From CAZTHM01 sp041946825 (GTDB lineage: Bacteria > Acidobacteriota > Terriglobia > UBA7540): a DNA stretch of 64,000 nucleotides. Made by a program: the position numbers and the translations under genes. The stretch is from the NCBI GenBank assembly GCA_041946825.1, contig JBHGBD010000018.1:1-64000 (forward strand), read 5' to 3'. Below the pieces are notes generated by a model. That model made no database searches. It saw nothing but the letters and a program-made list of their open reading frames with translations, and was not told the DNA's origin. Of the stretch, positions 1 through 8,152 are shown one piece after another; position 1 is the stretch's first letter, and every line of letters starts with the position of its first letter.

Positions 1-58
1 CTGCCTTCTGCCTTCTGCCTTCTGCCTTCTGCCTTCTGCCTTCTGCCTTCTGCCTTCT
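1..58. repeat. 7-bp tandem repeat (CTGCCTT)
   Basis: Eight exact copies of CTGCCTT run from base 1 to 56, followed by a partial copy. The array probably continues left of the window, so its true length is unknown. It lies just upstream of the DUF58 gene and holds no start codon. Confidence 0.95.
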
Positions 59-103
59 GATTTTCTCCCTCCCGTGACCCTCCTCCATTAGAATCAAATT
101 CGC

Positions 104-1492
104 ATGTCCACGCTTCCCCACGCTACGACCGGGCGACTCTGGCGCGATCTTATGGCGGAAGCGCGCTATCGCTTGACGCATCTGGATCGCCCGGCATGGC
201 GGCGATTCTTCCTGGCGCTTTTCGCGCTCACGTTCTCCTTTTTCCTGGCGCTGTATTCGAGCGTCCTTCGAGAGACAGGTCGGTTGCGCGAAGCCTTCTG
301 GGCCGCGGTTCTGGCGCTGGTTCTGGCGGGAATTATCGCGGTCAAGGTGGTTCCCTATCTCGCCCGGCGAACCGCGCTCGAGCGCTGGATGGTGAAGATC
401 GAATTCGAATTCACGCGCGAGGGCGCGGTATATCTGCTGCTCATCGCCATCATCAGCGTGGCGGCGCTCAATACGGGCAACAATCTCCTGTTCATCATTC
501 TGGCAAGCCTGTTGGCAGGCATCCTCGCCTCGGGGATTCTTTCTCAGATTGTCCTCACAAATCTCGAAATGGAATTTGTGCTCCCCGATCACATCTTCGC
601 CGAGCAACCCATGATCTCGCGCCTGACCCTCAGCAATTTGAAGTGGTTCTTCCCTTCCCTCTCGGTCACGGTTTCGGCGCGCGAACCGGGAAAACAGAAG
701 AAATCGGTGCGGCCGGCTGCCCAGCGCCGCCGGATCCTCGACCAGCCCGTGTATATCCCTTACGTTCCCCGCCGCGCGTCTGTCACACAGCACGTCGAGA
801 TTACTTTCCCTCGCCGCGGTCGCTACTCCGAGGAAGGTTTTCGCGTGAGCACCAAGTTTCCCTTTGGCTTTCTGCGCAAATCGCGCGATGTGCCGACTCG
901 CCGTGAAATCCTGGTCCTTCCCAACGTCCAGCCGACGGAAGAGTTTTACGAAATCCTTCCGCTGATCAGCGGGGAAGTCGAGAGCTTTTTCAAGGGGCGC
1001 GGGCACGACCTGTACGCCATCCGCGATTTTCAGGAAGGCGACACGGCCCGCCACGTCGACTGGAAGGCGAGCGCCAAAGCGCAGCAGCTCAAAGTCCGCG
1101 AGTTCACCCGCGAGGACGAGCGGCGCGTCGTTTTGATGTTCGATGCCGGTTTGCCGGAGGCGAATGAGAAAAGCCTGGCCAAGTTTGAAAAAGCGGTCAA
1201 CTTCTGCGCCTGCCTGGCGTGGCACTTCTATGAAATTAACGCGCAGCTTCAATTCATCTGCGACGGCTTCGAAACTTCCATGACGGGAGCGGGCGAAATC
1301 ATCTATCCCATTCTCGAGAAGCTGGCGCTCGTCGAGCCGCGAATTGGGCCGGCGGCTTCGGACCAAAACCTGCAAAGCTGGGCGGCGTCCGCGGCGCGCG
1401 GTTTCCACATCATTCTCACCAGCCGGCCACGCGGCTCCATCCCCACGCACCTCTGGGGCACCTCTTACATGGTTTTCATGGATGCGCTCTAG
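104..1492 (+). CDS. DUF58 domain-containing membrane protein
   Basis: 462 aa. Hydrophobic stretches at about residues 34-55, 65-86 and 107-145 anchor the N-terminus in the membrane. The C-terminal half carries the DUF58 signature near residues 298-330 (RGHDLYAIRDFQEGD, then RHVDWKASAK), followed by a VWA-like strand ending in MFDAG. Family members are usually encoded with MoxR ATPases and transglutaminase-like proteins, in modules thought to act in envelope or protein maturation; such partners may lie left of the window. The ATG at 104 has no clear Shine-Dalgarno. A TAGAAT hexamer at 89-94 sits only 9 nt upstream, so a nearly leaderless transcript is possible (inference). The gene converges on the AI-2E-type permease with an 18-nt gap. 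The molecular function of the family is not established. Confidence 0.88.
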   Translation: MSTLPHATTGRLWRDLMAEARYRLTHLDRPAWRRFFLALFALTFSFFLALYSSVLRETGRLREAFWAAVLALVLAGIIAVKVVPYLARRTALERWMVKIEFEFTREGAVYLLLIAIISVAALNTGNNLLFIILASLLAGILASGILSQIVLTNLEMEFVLPDHIFAEQPMISRLTLSNLKWFFPSLSVTVSAREPGKQKKSVRPAAQRRRILDQPVYIPYVPRRASVTQHVEITFPRRGRYSEEGFRVSTKFPFGFLRKSRDVPTRREILVLPNVQPTEEFYEILPLISGEVESFFKGRGHDLYAIRDFQEGDTARHVDWKASAKAQQLKVREFTREDERRVVLMFDAGLPEANEKSLAKFEKAVNFCACLAWHFYEINAQLQFICDGFETSMTGAGEIIYPILEKLALVEPRIGPAASDQNLQSWAASAARGFHIILTSRPRGSIPTHLWGTSYMVFMDAL

Positions 1493-1510
1493 GGTGCGGA
1501 AAAGCGGGAA

Positions 1511-2584
1511 TCAGGATGAGAGTTTTTCGCTCAATTCGCTTCGGAATTCCACTTTGTAGATCTCGATCAGGGTAAAGAGGACCGCGACCATCAGCGGCCC
1601 GAGGAAAAATCCCAAGAATCCAAAGACACCGAGCCCGCCCATAACGCCGACGAATACCCAGACGGTGGGCATGTGGGCGCGGCGGCGGATGAGGAGGGGT
1701 TTGACGAAGTTGTCGATCGAACCGACCGCGCCGCCGCAGACCAGCAGGAGCAGGAGCCCCTTGAGCGCTGCGCCGGACAGCAGATAATAAGCGACGACGG
1801 GACCCCAGATCAGCGCCGTTCCAACGAGCGGAACCAGCGAGAGGAACGCCATCACCGCGCCCCACAGCAAGGGCGAAGGAACGCCAAACAAAAGAAATGC
1901 CAGACCGCCCGCGGCCCCCTGCAGAAGCGCCGTCAGCAAATTCCCTTCGAAAGTGGCGACGGTAATTTCCTTGAACTTGCCGATCATCGCCTCCTCGTGC
2001 TCGCGGCGCAGAGGGCTCAGGCGACGGAGTTCTTTCAAAATAGCCGGCCCATCCAAAAACAGGTAATACACTCCAATGATCATCACAAGAAAGTTAAATA
2101 GAAACCGGGTGACACCGGAGAAGACATCCGTGCTGTGGCGGACCAGAAACTGGCTGAGCGCTCGCACACCCTGGATGACCATCTCGCGCACGTCGGGCTC
2201 CGGCATGCCTAAAGCCAGGAGTTTCGGCCTGAGCCACTGGTAGGCGAGCGTCTGGCGAAGCGAATCCAGACTGCCGAGTTCCCCGCCCTTGAGCTTGGCT
2301 TCCAGCAACCGGTAGGCATCTACCGACTCTCCCGCCAGCAGTATCAACAATACGATCACCGGGAGGACGATCGCGACGGACAGGATGACGCACGCCGCGG
2401 CGCTCGCCAGCTGCGGCCGCTTCAAACGGCGCACTCCGGTTTCGAATAGGGGATGAAAGACCGTGGCCAGAATCGCCGCCCAAATCAGGCCCGTCAAGAA
2501 CGGTGCGAGAATCCGGAAGACATAATACGCCACCGCCAGAAAGACAATCACAAAAGCGATGCGCGCATAGTCGTCGCGTTGCAT
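1511..2584 (-). CDS. AI-2E family transporter (PF01594-type permease)
   Basis: 357 aa from the ATG at 2584; an in-frame TTG at 2623 would add 13 residues but has no better ribosome site. The protein is almost entirely hydrophobic, with paired helices at the N-terminus, a charged central region and a C-terminal helix bundle containing PLVGTALIWGPVVAYYL near residues 252-268, typical of the AI-2E/PerM/YtvI family. Members export autoinducer-2 (TqsA) or small ions and solutes, and the substrate cannot be read from sequence. It ends 18 nt from the DUF58 gene on the opposite strand. Nothing nearby suggests quorum sensing, so 'AI-2' should be taken only as the family name. Confidence 0.88.
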   Translation of the reverse strand: MQRDDYARIAFVIVFLAVAYYVFRILAPFLTGLIWAAILATVFHPLFETGVRRLKRPQLASAAACVILSVAIVLPVIVLLILLAGESVDAYRLLEAKLKGGELGSLDSLRQTLAYQWLRPKLLALGMPEPDVREMVIQGVRALSQFLVRHSTDVFSGVTRFLFNFLVMIIGVYYLFLDGPAILKELRRLSPLRREHEEAMIGKFKEITVATFEGNLLTALLQGAAGGLAFLLFGVPSPLLWGAVMAFLSLVPLVGTALIWGPVVAYYLLSGAALKGLLLLLVCGGAVGSIDNFVKPLLIRRRAHMPTVWVFVGVMGGLGVFGFLGFFLGPLMVAVLFTLIEIYKVEFRSELSEKLSS

Positions 2585-2645
2585 GTTGAGAGGCCGAGGG
2601 GATAGTACCTTAACGGCGGGCAACGCTCAACCAGACCGGGGACTG

Positions 2646-2720
2646 GATTCCCGCTGGAGTTTACCCCGTGAATTCCCGCTGGAGTTTACCCCGTGGATTC
2701 CCGCTGGAGTTTACCCCGTG
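2646..2720. repeat. 25-bp tandem repeat, three copies
   Basis: Three 25-bp copies at 2646-2670, 2671-2695 and 2696-2720 differ only at the first base (G or A). Each begins with the ATTCCCGCTGGAG half of a REP-like sequence and ends in TTTACCCCGTG. The array runs directly into the palindrome at 2722-2741. Confidence 0.93.
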
Positions 2721-2721
2721 A

Positions 2722-2860
2722 ATTCCCGCTTTCGCGGGAATGACAGCGGGGCGGGAATGACTCGCCGTGGCGAGGGGCGGAAATGACAACTGGGCGGGAT
2801 TGACAAGGTCACCGCTCTGTTTGGCCGTCATCTCCGCGGAAGCGAGGGGCCGTGTCACAT
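2722..2860. repeat. REP-like palindrome (ATTCCCGCTTTCGCGGGAAT) and decayed copies
   Basis: The 20-base palindrome at 2722-2741 is followed by TGAC, giving the widespread extragenic sequence whose false translation reads VIPAKAGI. Degenerate versions follow (GGCGGGAATGAC near 2750, GGCGGGATTGAC near 2795, GTCATCTCCGCGGAAGCGAG near 2827). The whole 2585-2868 gap between genes is made of this and the adjacent tandem repeat; I see no gene in it. Confidence 0.85.
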
Positions 2861-2868
2861 GCGCCCCT

Positions 2869-4530
2869 CTACGGCGCCTTGGCCTCGCCAGGAATCAGTT
2901 TGAGCTGGGCCGTAACTCGACCATTTTCCTCGATGCGTACCGGCTCGCCCTGGTCTTCAAAGCGCTTCAGGAATTCAGGATCCTGATAGGCGCCGGGTTC
3001 GAGTTCTTCCCAAGCGAACAGTCTGTAATCACCAGGAACAATCCCGCGCACCTGGAAACGTCCGTACTGGTCAGTGTTTGCCTGCTTAAAGAGCCTCATC
3101 TGGTTTCGTTTCGAACCCTCGGGCGCCAGCACCACGTGCGCACCGCTGAATGGCTGGCCATCCCTTGTCACAATGCCTTCCGCTCGTCCGCCCGCGGAAC
3201 TCACGACGATTTCGAGAGATCCGCCCACTTGCCCGGAACTCACTCGCAAGCCGGTCTCGAGGACGCTTTCGCCGGCGAGGCGTGCCGACTTGATATAGCA
3301 ATCCTCCGGCAGTTCCCATATTTCAATACGATATTCCCCGTCGGACACGCTGGGAAAGACGAAAGTCCCTTCGGGCTTTACGGTGACTTCAAGCCCGCCA
3401 GGCCCCATGCCCCATTCTGACGGCGCCAGGAAAACCTGCAGACCGGAGAGTGTGACCGGGGCGTCTCCCTCGACTCGCACCCGGCCGGGTATTCTTGCGG
3501 GCACCGTGAGGACGACGCTGATGCCGTCAACGTCGGCCGTTCCAACTTCCAGGGGAATACGAACAGAATTCTCCGTTCCTTCCGACCACCATGCGGCTTC
3601 CAGAAAGTAGGACCCGGGTGTCACGCCGACGATTTCGAAAGTGCCTTGAGGATCATCCACATAGGTTCCGCGCCCTTGAAATCCTGACATGCTCGATCCC
3701 CTCGCTCGCAAATAGACTGACATGCCGCGGCCGGGTTGCCCGGTGATAGCGTTGAAAACCCGCCCGCGCACGCGCACCGCGCGTGCCGGCATCAGACTGA
3801 TGTCAATGGCGCTCGCCACTTCGCCGGCGCGCACTTCCACCGGCGTGGCACGGGCCGGGTCGCTCGTCCCGGGATAATAGACGGGGGGATAGCTTTCTTC
3901 GCTCTTTCCTCCGGCCTCTTGAACCATGGCAGCCGGCGATCCACCCCATTCGCGAGCGGGCGTGGCGCTGATGAAATACTGCCCGGGAGCAAGCCCGTGG
4001 ATCCGGTATTCGCCAAGGTCATCGGTCCGATCTCCCATTCCGGCAAGAACCAGGTCACGCTTTCCTTCGCGGAAGCGATATTGCGCCACGTGAACGATCG
4101 CTCCCGCGATGGGTTCGCCGTCCTCGTCAGTGACGCGGCCCGCAATCACCGCGGCGGGAATCAAGCGGAATGTGAGGTCGCTGAGCGATTGACCCGCTGC
4201 CAGGGAAAGCGTGATACCGAAGCGATCATTCCCGCGCTGGCCGTACGCCTGGCGGACATATCCGTTGCGCTCGGCCCAAAGCATGTAGCGTCCGGGGGCG
4301 ATATCCTTCAAGACAAACCGGCCGCCGACGTCCGTACTGGTCGTTTGCGGGCGCCCCTCGCCGCCTACGTTGCGAAGCGTGAGCGACGCCTTCTTAAGCG
4401 GCTCGTCGGTCCCGGCCTTCAGGACGCGGCCTTCGAGCGTGGCGCCTTCAACGGTAGCTTGCGTGGGCGTTTGTTTCGCTTGGAAGAGCGCCAGGAATGC
4501 GAGGAAGCTTGCAGAGAAGGCTGGCGACAT
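2869..4530 (-). CDS. Secreted carboxypeptidase-regulatory-like (beta-sandwich repeat) protein
   Basis: 553 aa. The ATG at 4530 follows a strong AAGGAGG site. A signal peptide (residues 1 to about 18, rich in Ala/Phe/Leu) is followed by about five beta-sandwich units, each opening with a G-R-V pattern: GRVLKAGTDEPLKKA near 32, GRVTDEDGEPIAGA near 131, GRVFNAITGQPGRG near 253, GRVRVEGDAPV near 350, GIVTRDGQPFSGAH near 453. Most end with a G-x-Y motif such as PGRYMLWAE or PGDYRLFAW. These match the carboxypeptidase D regulatory-like / SdrD B-like fold used in adhesion or cell-surface proteins. No catalytic residues are visible. It is the last minus-strand gene of the carbohydrate block, separated from the ROK gene by a palindrome-rich gap, so co-transcription is uncertain. 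Confidence 0.85.
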   Translation of the reverse strand: MSPAFSASFLAFLALFQAKQTPTQATVEGATLEGRVLKAGTDEPLKKASLTLRNVGGEGRPQTTSTDVGGRFVLKDIAPGRYMLWAERNGYVRQAYGQRGNDRFGITLSLAAGQSLSDLTFRLIPAAVIAGRVTDEDGEPIAGAIVHVAQYRFREGKRDLVLAGMGDRTDDLGEYRIHGLAPGQYFISATPAREWGGSPAAMVQEAGGKSEESYPPVYYPGTSDPARATPVEVRAGEVASAIDISLMPARAVRVRGRVFNAITGQPGRGMSVYLRARGSSMSGFQGRGTYVDDPQGTFEIVGVTPGSYFLEAAWWSEGTENSVRIPLEVGTADVDGISVVLTVPARIPGRVRVEGDAPVTLSGLQVFLAPSEWGMGPGGLEVTVKPEGTFVFPSVSDGEYRIEIWELPEDCYIKSARLAGESVLETGLRVSSGQVGGSLEIVVSSAGGRAEGIVTRDGQPFSGAHVVLAPEGSKRNQMRLFKQANTDQYGRFQVRGIVPGDYRLFAWEELEPGAYQDPEFLKRFEDQGEPVRIEENGRVTAQLKLIPGEAKAP

Positions 4531-4657
4531 ATTAGCCTCCTTGGTGAGCAGTACACAATCCTATAACAAAGCGGCGGAGCAAGGAAGACTCAAAGAACGC
4601 GGTCGTTCACGTTCGTCGCTTGACGGACATGCCGAATCTTGAGCATCGCCCTCACCC

Positions 4658-4745
4658 GTCCGTCAGCTGACGGACACCCTCTCCCGCCGGGAGAGGGTAG
4701 TTGTAGCGCCGGGCTTTAGCCCGGCATGCCGCCCTGAAGGGCGGC
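4658..4745. repeat. Cluster of four intergenic palindromes
   Basis: Four perfect or near-perfect palindromes lie in a row between the ROK gene and the gene at 2869: 4658-4675 (GTCCGTCAG/CTGACGGAC), 4676-4698 (ACCCTCTCCCG arms around one base), 4707-4724 (GCCGGGCTTTAGCCCGGC) and 4728-4745 (GCCGCCCTGAAGGGCGGC). They have no T-tract and look like REP/BIME units rather than one terminator, though they may stabilise or end the ROK transcript. The rest of 4531-4809 holds no gene. Confidence 0.88.
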
Positions 4746-4809
4746 GGTTCAACTGTAAAGCTATCTGAGACGCACTACTCTAGGAGGAGGGGTTCAAAGT
4801 CCGAGCCGG

Positions 4810-5790
4810 TCAGGCCAGGCGGCGCCGCGCCAAGACCACCGCGCCCAGCGCGCCGGCGTTGTCGCCGAGCCTGGCGGGAACGATCTTGACGCGCGAAGCG
4901 TCGCGCTGACAGAGGAAATACTCTCGCGCCGTCTTGCGAATGGGATCGACGAAGTCATCTTGCAGTCGCTCAGCGATGCCGCCGCCGATGACCACACATT
5001 CCGGATCGAGAAGGTTCACGACATTCGCGGCGAGAATCCCCAGGTAACGCTGGGTTCGCTTCAGCACGTCGCGCATGACGCGGTCCTTCTTCTTGAGGGC
5101 GCGGACGATAATGCTGCTGGTCATGCGCTCCTTGTTGCGCTCCTTCATCAGCTCGAGGACGCAACTCTTCGCGCCGCGCTTGATGGCGGAACGGACCTCG
5201 CGCTCCATGGCCGTGCGGCTGGCAAGCGCCTCGGCGCAACCGCGCTTGCCGCACCCGCAACGCGGCCCGTCTACCTGCAAAACCATGTGGCCGATTTCGC
5301 CCGCCGCGCCTCGCAAGCCTTCGTAAAGCTCGCCGCGGGATATGATCCCGCCGCCGATTCCGGTGCCCACAAAGATTCCCACCAATTCCTGCGCGCCTTT
5401 CCCCGCCCCCATCCCGTATTCGCCCATCGTGCCGACGTTGACGTCGTTTTCGACGAGCACCGGCACCTCGAGCATTTCGCTGAGCTTGGGGCCCAGGCGC
5501 ACATCTTTCCAGCCCAGGTTCGGCGCTTCATAAACCAATCCCTTCTCGGGATTGACGGCGCCCGGAGCCCCGACGCTGACGGCGCGCAAGTCGGACCGCT
5601 TCAGGCCCGCGGCTTCCAGGGCGTCGATGACTTGCGCGGCGATTTCCTCGATCAGCGCGTCGGGCTTCTTCCCAACCGGGGTGGGGTTTTTCTCCACCGC
5701 CAGGATTTTGTCTTCCTCGTTAACGACAACCGCCCGCAGGCTCGTCCCTCCCATGTCCACACCCACAATGATTTCCGCTCGGCGTCCCAC
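4810..5790 (-). CDS. ROK family sugar kinase (glucokinase-like)
   Basis: 326 aa. The start is GTG at 5790, chosen because AAGGAGG lies 8 nt upstream. An ATP-binding GVDMGGTSLRAVVV motif sits at residues 10-23, a phosphate/sugar loop with GTGIGGG near 138, and the ROK zinc motif begins with GEIGH near 163 and continues as CGCGKRGCAE near 176-185. The length is usual for ROK glucokinases, which phosphorylate glucose (or fructose, mannose, N-acetyl sugars) in the cytoplasm. There is no N-terminal winged helix, so it is a kinase rather than an NagC/Mlc-type repressor. It lies downstream of GH42 and GH35-like genes on the same strand, which fits phosphorylation of released hexoses. Exact sugar specificity is not readable. 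Confidence 0.9.
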   Translation of the reverse strand: MGRRAEIIVGVDMGGTSLRAVVVNEEDKILAVEKNPTPVGKKPDALIEEIAAQVIDALEAAGLKRSDLRAVSVGAPGAVNPEKGLVYEAPNLGWKDVRLGPKLSEMLEVPVLVENDVNVGTMGEYGMGAGKGAQELVGIFVGTGIGGGIISRGELYEGLRGAAGEIGHMVLQVDGPRCGCGKRGCAEALASRTAMEREVRSAIKRGAKSCVLELMKERNKERMTSSIIVRALKKKDRVMRDVLKRTQRYLGILAANVVNLLDPECVVIGGGIAERLQDDFVDPIRKTAREYFLCQRDASRVKIVPARLGDNAGALGAVVLARRRLA

Positions 5791-5878
5791 GGCGAACCTC
5801 CTTGTCGAATGTCGAGATTGTGAGGGGACAGTCTACCGCACTCGGCGCGAAGCACAAACTGGCAACCACCGGCAGAAG

Positions 5879-5978
5879 TGTCATTCCGAGGCGTCCCGAT
5901 GCAGTCCATCGGGACGACGAGGAATCTCGCATGGCCAACGTATTCAGAGCGAGGTTCCTCGCTGTGCTCGGAATGACA
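5879..5978. repeat. 100-bp inverted-repeat element
   Basis: The outer arms TGTCATTCCGAG (5879-5890) and CTCGGAATGACA (5967-5978) are exact inverted repeats. Inside, GAGGAATCTCGC (5919-5930) and GCGAGGTTCCTC (5949-5960) form a second near-perfect pair, and CGTCCCGATG / CATCGGGACG a third. The structure fills most of the ROK-GH42 gap (5791-6003) and resembles dispersed TGTCATTCCGAG elements; no gene is present. Confidence 0.85.
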
Positions 5979-6003
5979 AAATTGGGTTGCACTTGCCAAA
6001 ACT

Positions 6004-8112
6004 CTATCTATTTTCTCCGATGATCGCCAGATCCCAAGGCTGTAGCGTGACCGTTTGCGCCGGCGCAACCGCCGCCTGCGCCAGCAGGTCGCTGCCCGCG
6101 CCATAGGAATACTTGAAAGACTGCGGCGCGCTCGAATAGTTGAAATAGAAATGGAGCTTTTTGCCGCTGCGGTTCGCGCCGTGCTTTACGCGCACGCCGG
6201 CAGGGAGATTCTGGTCCGCGCCCGCCAAGCCTGCCAGCTTCACTACGTCGCGTAGGATATTCTCTTGCAGTTTGGCAGAGACGACAGTGCCGATGTAGGT
6301 CAGCGTTCCCTTCCCGAATTGATTTCGCGTGATGGCGGGATACTTCCCGAAGAAGGGATGATCGTAGTAAGCAAGCGCCTGCGCTCCTTCCAGGATCAGC
6401 ATCTCAGCCCAGTCGGAGACCTTGTTATCCGCGCCGGCATGGAATGGATCATCTATAAGCGCGATCGGCTCGCGCAGGTTGGAAAACTCCTGGTAGCGGA
6501 ATCCGGCGGCTTTCCGCAGCGGCCCCGGCGCCATGGACCACCGCACCGTCGAATTCTCATCGCAGAATCCACTTTTGAACGCCATTACGACGTGGCCGCC
6601 ATCGCGGACGAAGTCGGCGAGCCGATTCAGCAGCGCGTCGCTTGCGATGTAGAGTGGGGGAACGACGATGACCTTGTAGCCCGAGAAATTCTCAGTTTCG
6701 GGAAAGACGAAATCGGCGCCGACGTTCAAGCTGTAAAGCCCTCGATACATATCGGCCAGCACCGTCCGGTAATTCGCGCGGTCGCTGAAGGGCATGAACT
6801 CGATGGCGTGCGCCGAGTCGTTGCTGTAAAGGATGGCAACCTGGTTGACGCGCCGGGTGTCCACAATCTCCGGGCCAACGCGCTGTAACTCATGCGCAAT
6901 GCGGCTGACCTCGGCGTAGGCGCGATTCGGCTCAAGGTCGTGGGAGAGGACTCCCTTCCAGTACGTCTCCTGGCCGTAGTGGATGGAGTGCCAGTGCCAG
7001 TACTCGACCATGTTGGCGCCGGACGCGATGTGCGTGTACACGTCCATGCGGAGCTGCCCATCGTAAGGGGGAAACTGGCCCTTGGAATCCCAGCCAATGG
7101 TCTGCGCGTTGGTTTCGGTCACGAGGTAATTGGTGCCCTTGAGAGAGCGCGCGTAATCGCCGGCGAAGCTCGTCGCTTCGCCGTCGTAACGATCCTGCGT
7201 GGTGTGATAGGGGTTCGCTCCCACAATATCCAGGGCGCGTGAGATTTCCCATTCATTGGCATAAGGGCGAGGCGGGCCGGCGAAGTCCTGCATCACAAAT
7301 TGGTCGGGCCGCTTGTACTGGTTCACAATCGCGGCCTGCCAGTGGAGGAAATCCGTGACCGCCCACTGCAGGTAACGCTCCCACTCCAGTTTCCAGCCGG
7401 GATTGATGATTCCGTCGCGCGGAGGAACCTCGTTCCAGTCGTAGAGCCTCTGGCCCCAGTAGTTGAGGCCCCAGGCGTCGTTCAGTTTTTCGATGGTCTG
7501 GAACTTCGACTTGAGGTGTTCGACGAAACCTACTTGCACGTCGAGGTTCGATGCCCCGGCGGGACGTGTCTCGTTATCGATCTGATAGCCGATAATTGCG
7601 GGGTGGTCTTTGTAGTGCTCGGCAATCTTCCGAATCACGCGCTCGCAGTAGAAGCGAAAAGTCGGATTCAGGAGGTCAATGTTCTGGCGAAGCCCGTAGG
7701 AAATGGTGTGCCCATCAAGCGTCCTCACCGCGACCTCGGGATGCTTCTTGAAAAGCCAGGCGGGCATCGAGTAGGTCGGCGTTCCCATGATGACTTTGAT
7801 CCCTGCTTTGTGCAGCCGCTCGACCGCGCGGTCCATCCAGGCGAAGTCGAAGCGCCCGTCGGCGGGCTCCCACAGACCCCAACTCGATTCTCCGACGCGC
7901 ACGACGGTGATGCCCGCCTGCTGCATCAGTTGCACGTCCTGCTCAAGCCGCTCGTAGGGCATGTATTCGGGATAATAGGCCGCGCCGTAGAGGATCGTGT
8001 CCATCTTGTCGGGCGCGAACACGCGAGAAGATTGCGCCCCGGCGCTTCCAGCGGCAATGAAGAAAATGGCGCACGCCAAAACGCTCCGATTGCTTCGAGA
8101 TTTGCGCTTCAT
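6004..8112 (-). CDS. GH42-type beta-galactosidase, secreted
   Basis: 702 aa from the ATG at 8112, which has GGAG six nt upstream; a longer reading from 8172 lacks a ribosome site and would overlap the upstream gene. Residues 1-28 form a signal peptide ending in AGSAGA. The catalytic TIM barrel starts with LYGAAYYPEYMPYERL near 42, the GH42 opening. The acid/base Glu lies in YQIDNETR (about 181) and the likely nucleophile in VTETNAQT (about 332). The A4-like trimerisation region follows (residues about 400-600), and a C-terminal beta domain ends with QTVTLQPWDLAII. GH42 enzymes hydrolyse beta-galactosides such as galactooligosaccharides or arabinogalactan fragments. Export is unusual for a family often found in the cytoplasm. 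It lies 40 nt downstream of the GH35-like gene, so the two are probably co-transcribed. Confidence 0.93.
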   Translation of the reverse strand: MKRKSRSNRSVLACAIFFIAAGSAGAQSSRVFAPDKMDTILYGAAYYPEYMPYERLEQDVQLMQQAGITVVRVGESSWGLWEPADGRFDFAWMDRAVERLHKAGIKVIMGTPTYSMPAWLFKKHPEVAVRTLDGHTISYGLRQNIDLLNPTFRFYCERVIRKIAEHYKDHPAIIGYQIDNETRPAGASNLDVQVGFVEHLKSKFQTIEKLNDAWGLNYWGQRLYDWNEVPPRDGIINPGWKLEWERYLQWAVTDFLHWQAAIVNQYKRPDQFVMQDFAGPPRPYANEWEISRALDIVGANPYHTTQDRYDGEATSFAGDYARSLKGTNYLVTETNAQTIGWDSKGQFPPYDGQLRMDVYTHIASGANMVEYWHWHSIHYGQETYWKGVLSHDLEPNRAYAEVSRIAHELQRVGPEIVDTRRVNQVAILYSNDSAHAIEFMPFSDRANYRTVLADMYRGLYSLNVGADFVFPETENFSGYKVIVVPPLYIASDALLNRLADFVRDGGHVVMAFKSGFCDENSTVRWSMAPGPLRKAAGFRYQEFSNLREPIALIDDPFHAGADNKVSDWAEMLILEGAQALAYYDHPFFGKYPAITRNQFGKGTLTYIGTVVSAKLQENILRDVVKLAGLAGADQNLPAGVRVKHGANRSGKKLHFYFNYSSAPQSFKYSYGAGSDLLAQAAVAPAQTVTLQPWDLAIIGENR

Positions 8113-8152
8113 GGGAATCTCCTTCGACAAGGTCGTTGGGCCGCCTAAAATA

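Noticed and set aside
2661..2858. 65-codon frame containing PAVIPAKAGIHG
   Set aside because: This peptide is the translation of the REP-like nucleotide repeat and not a real protein.
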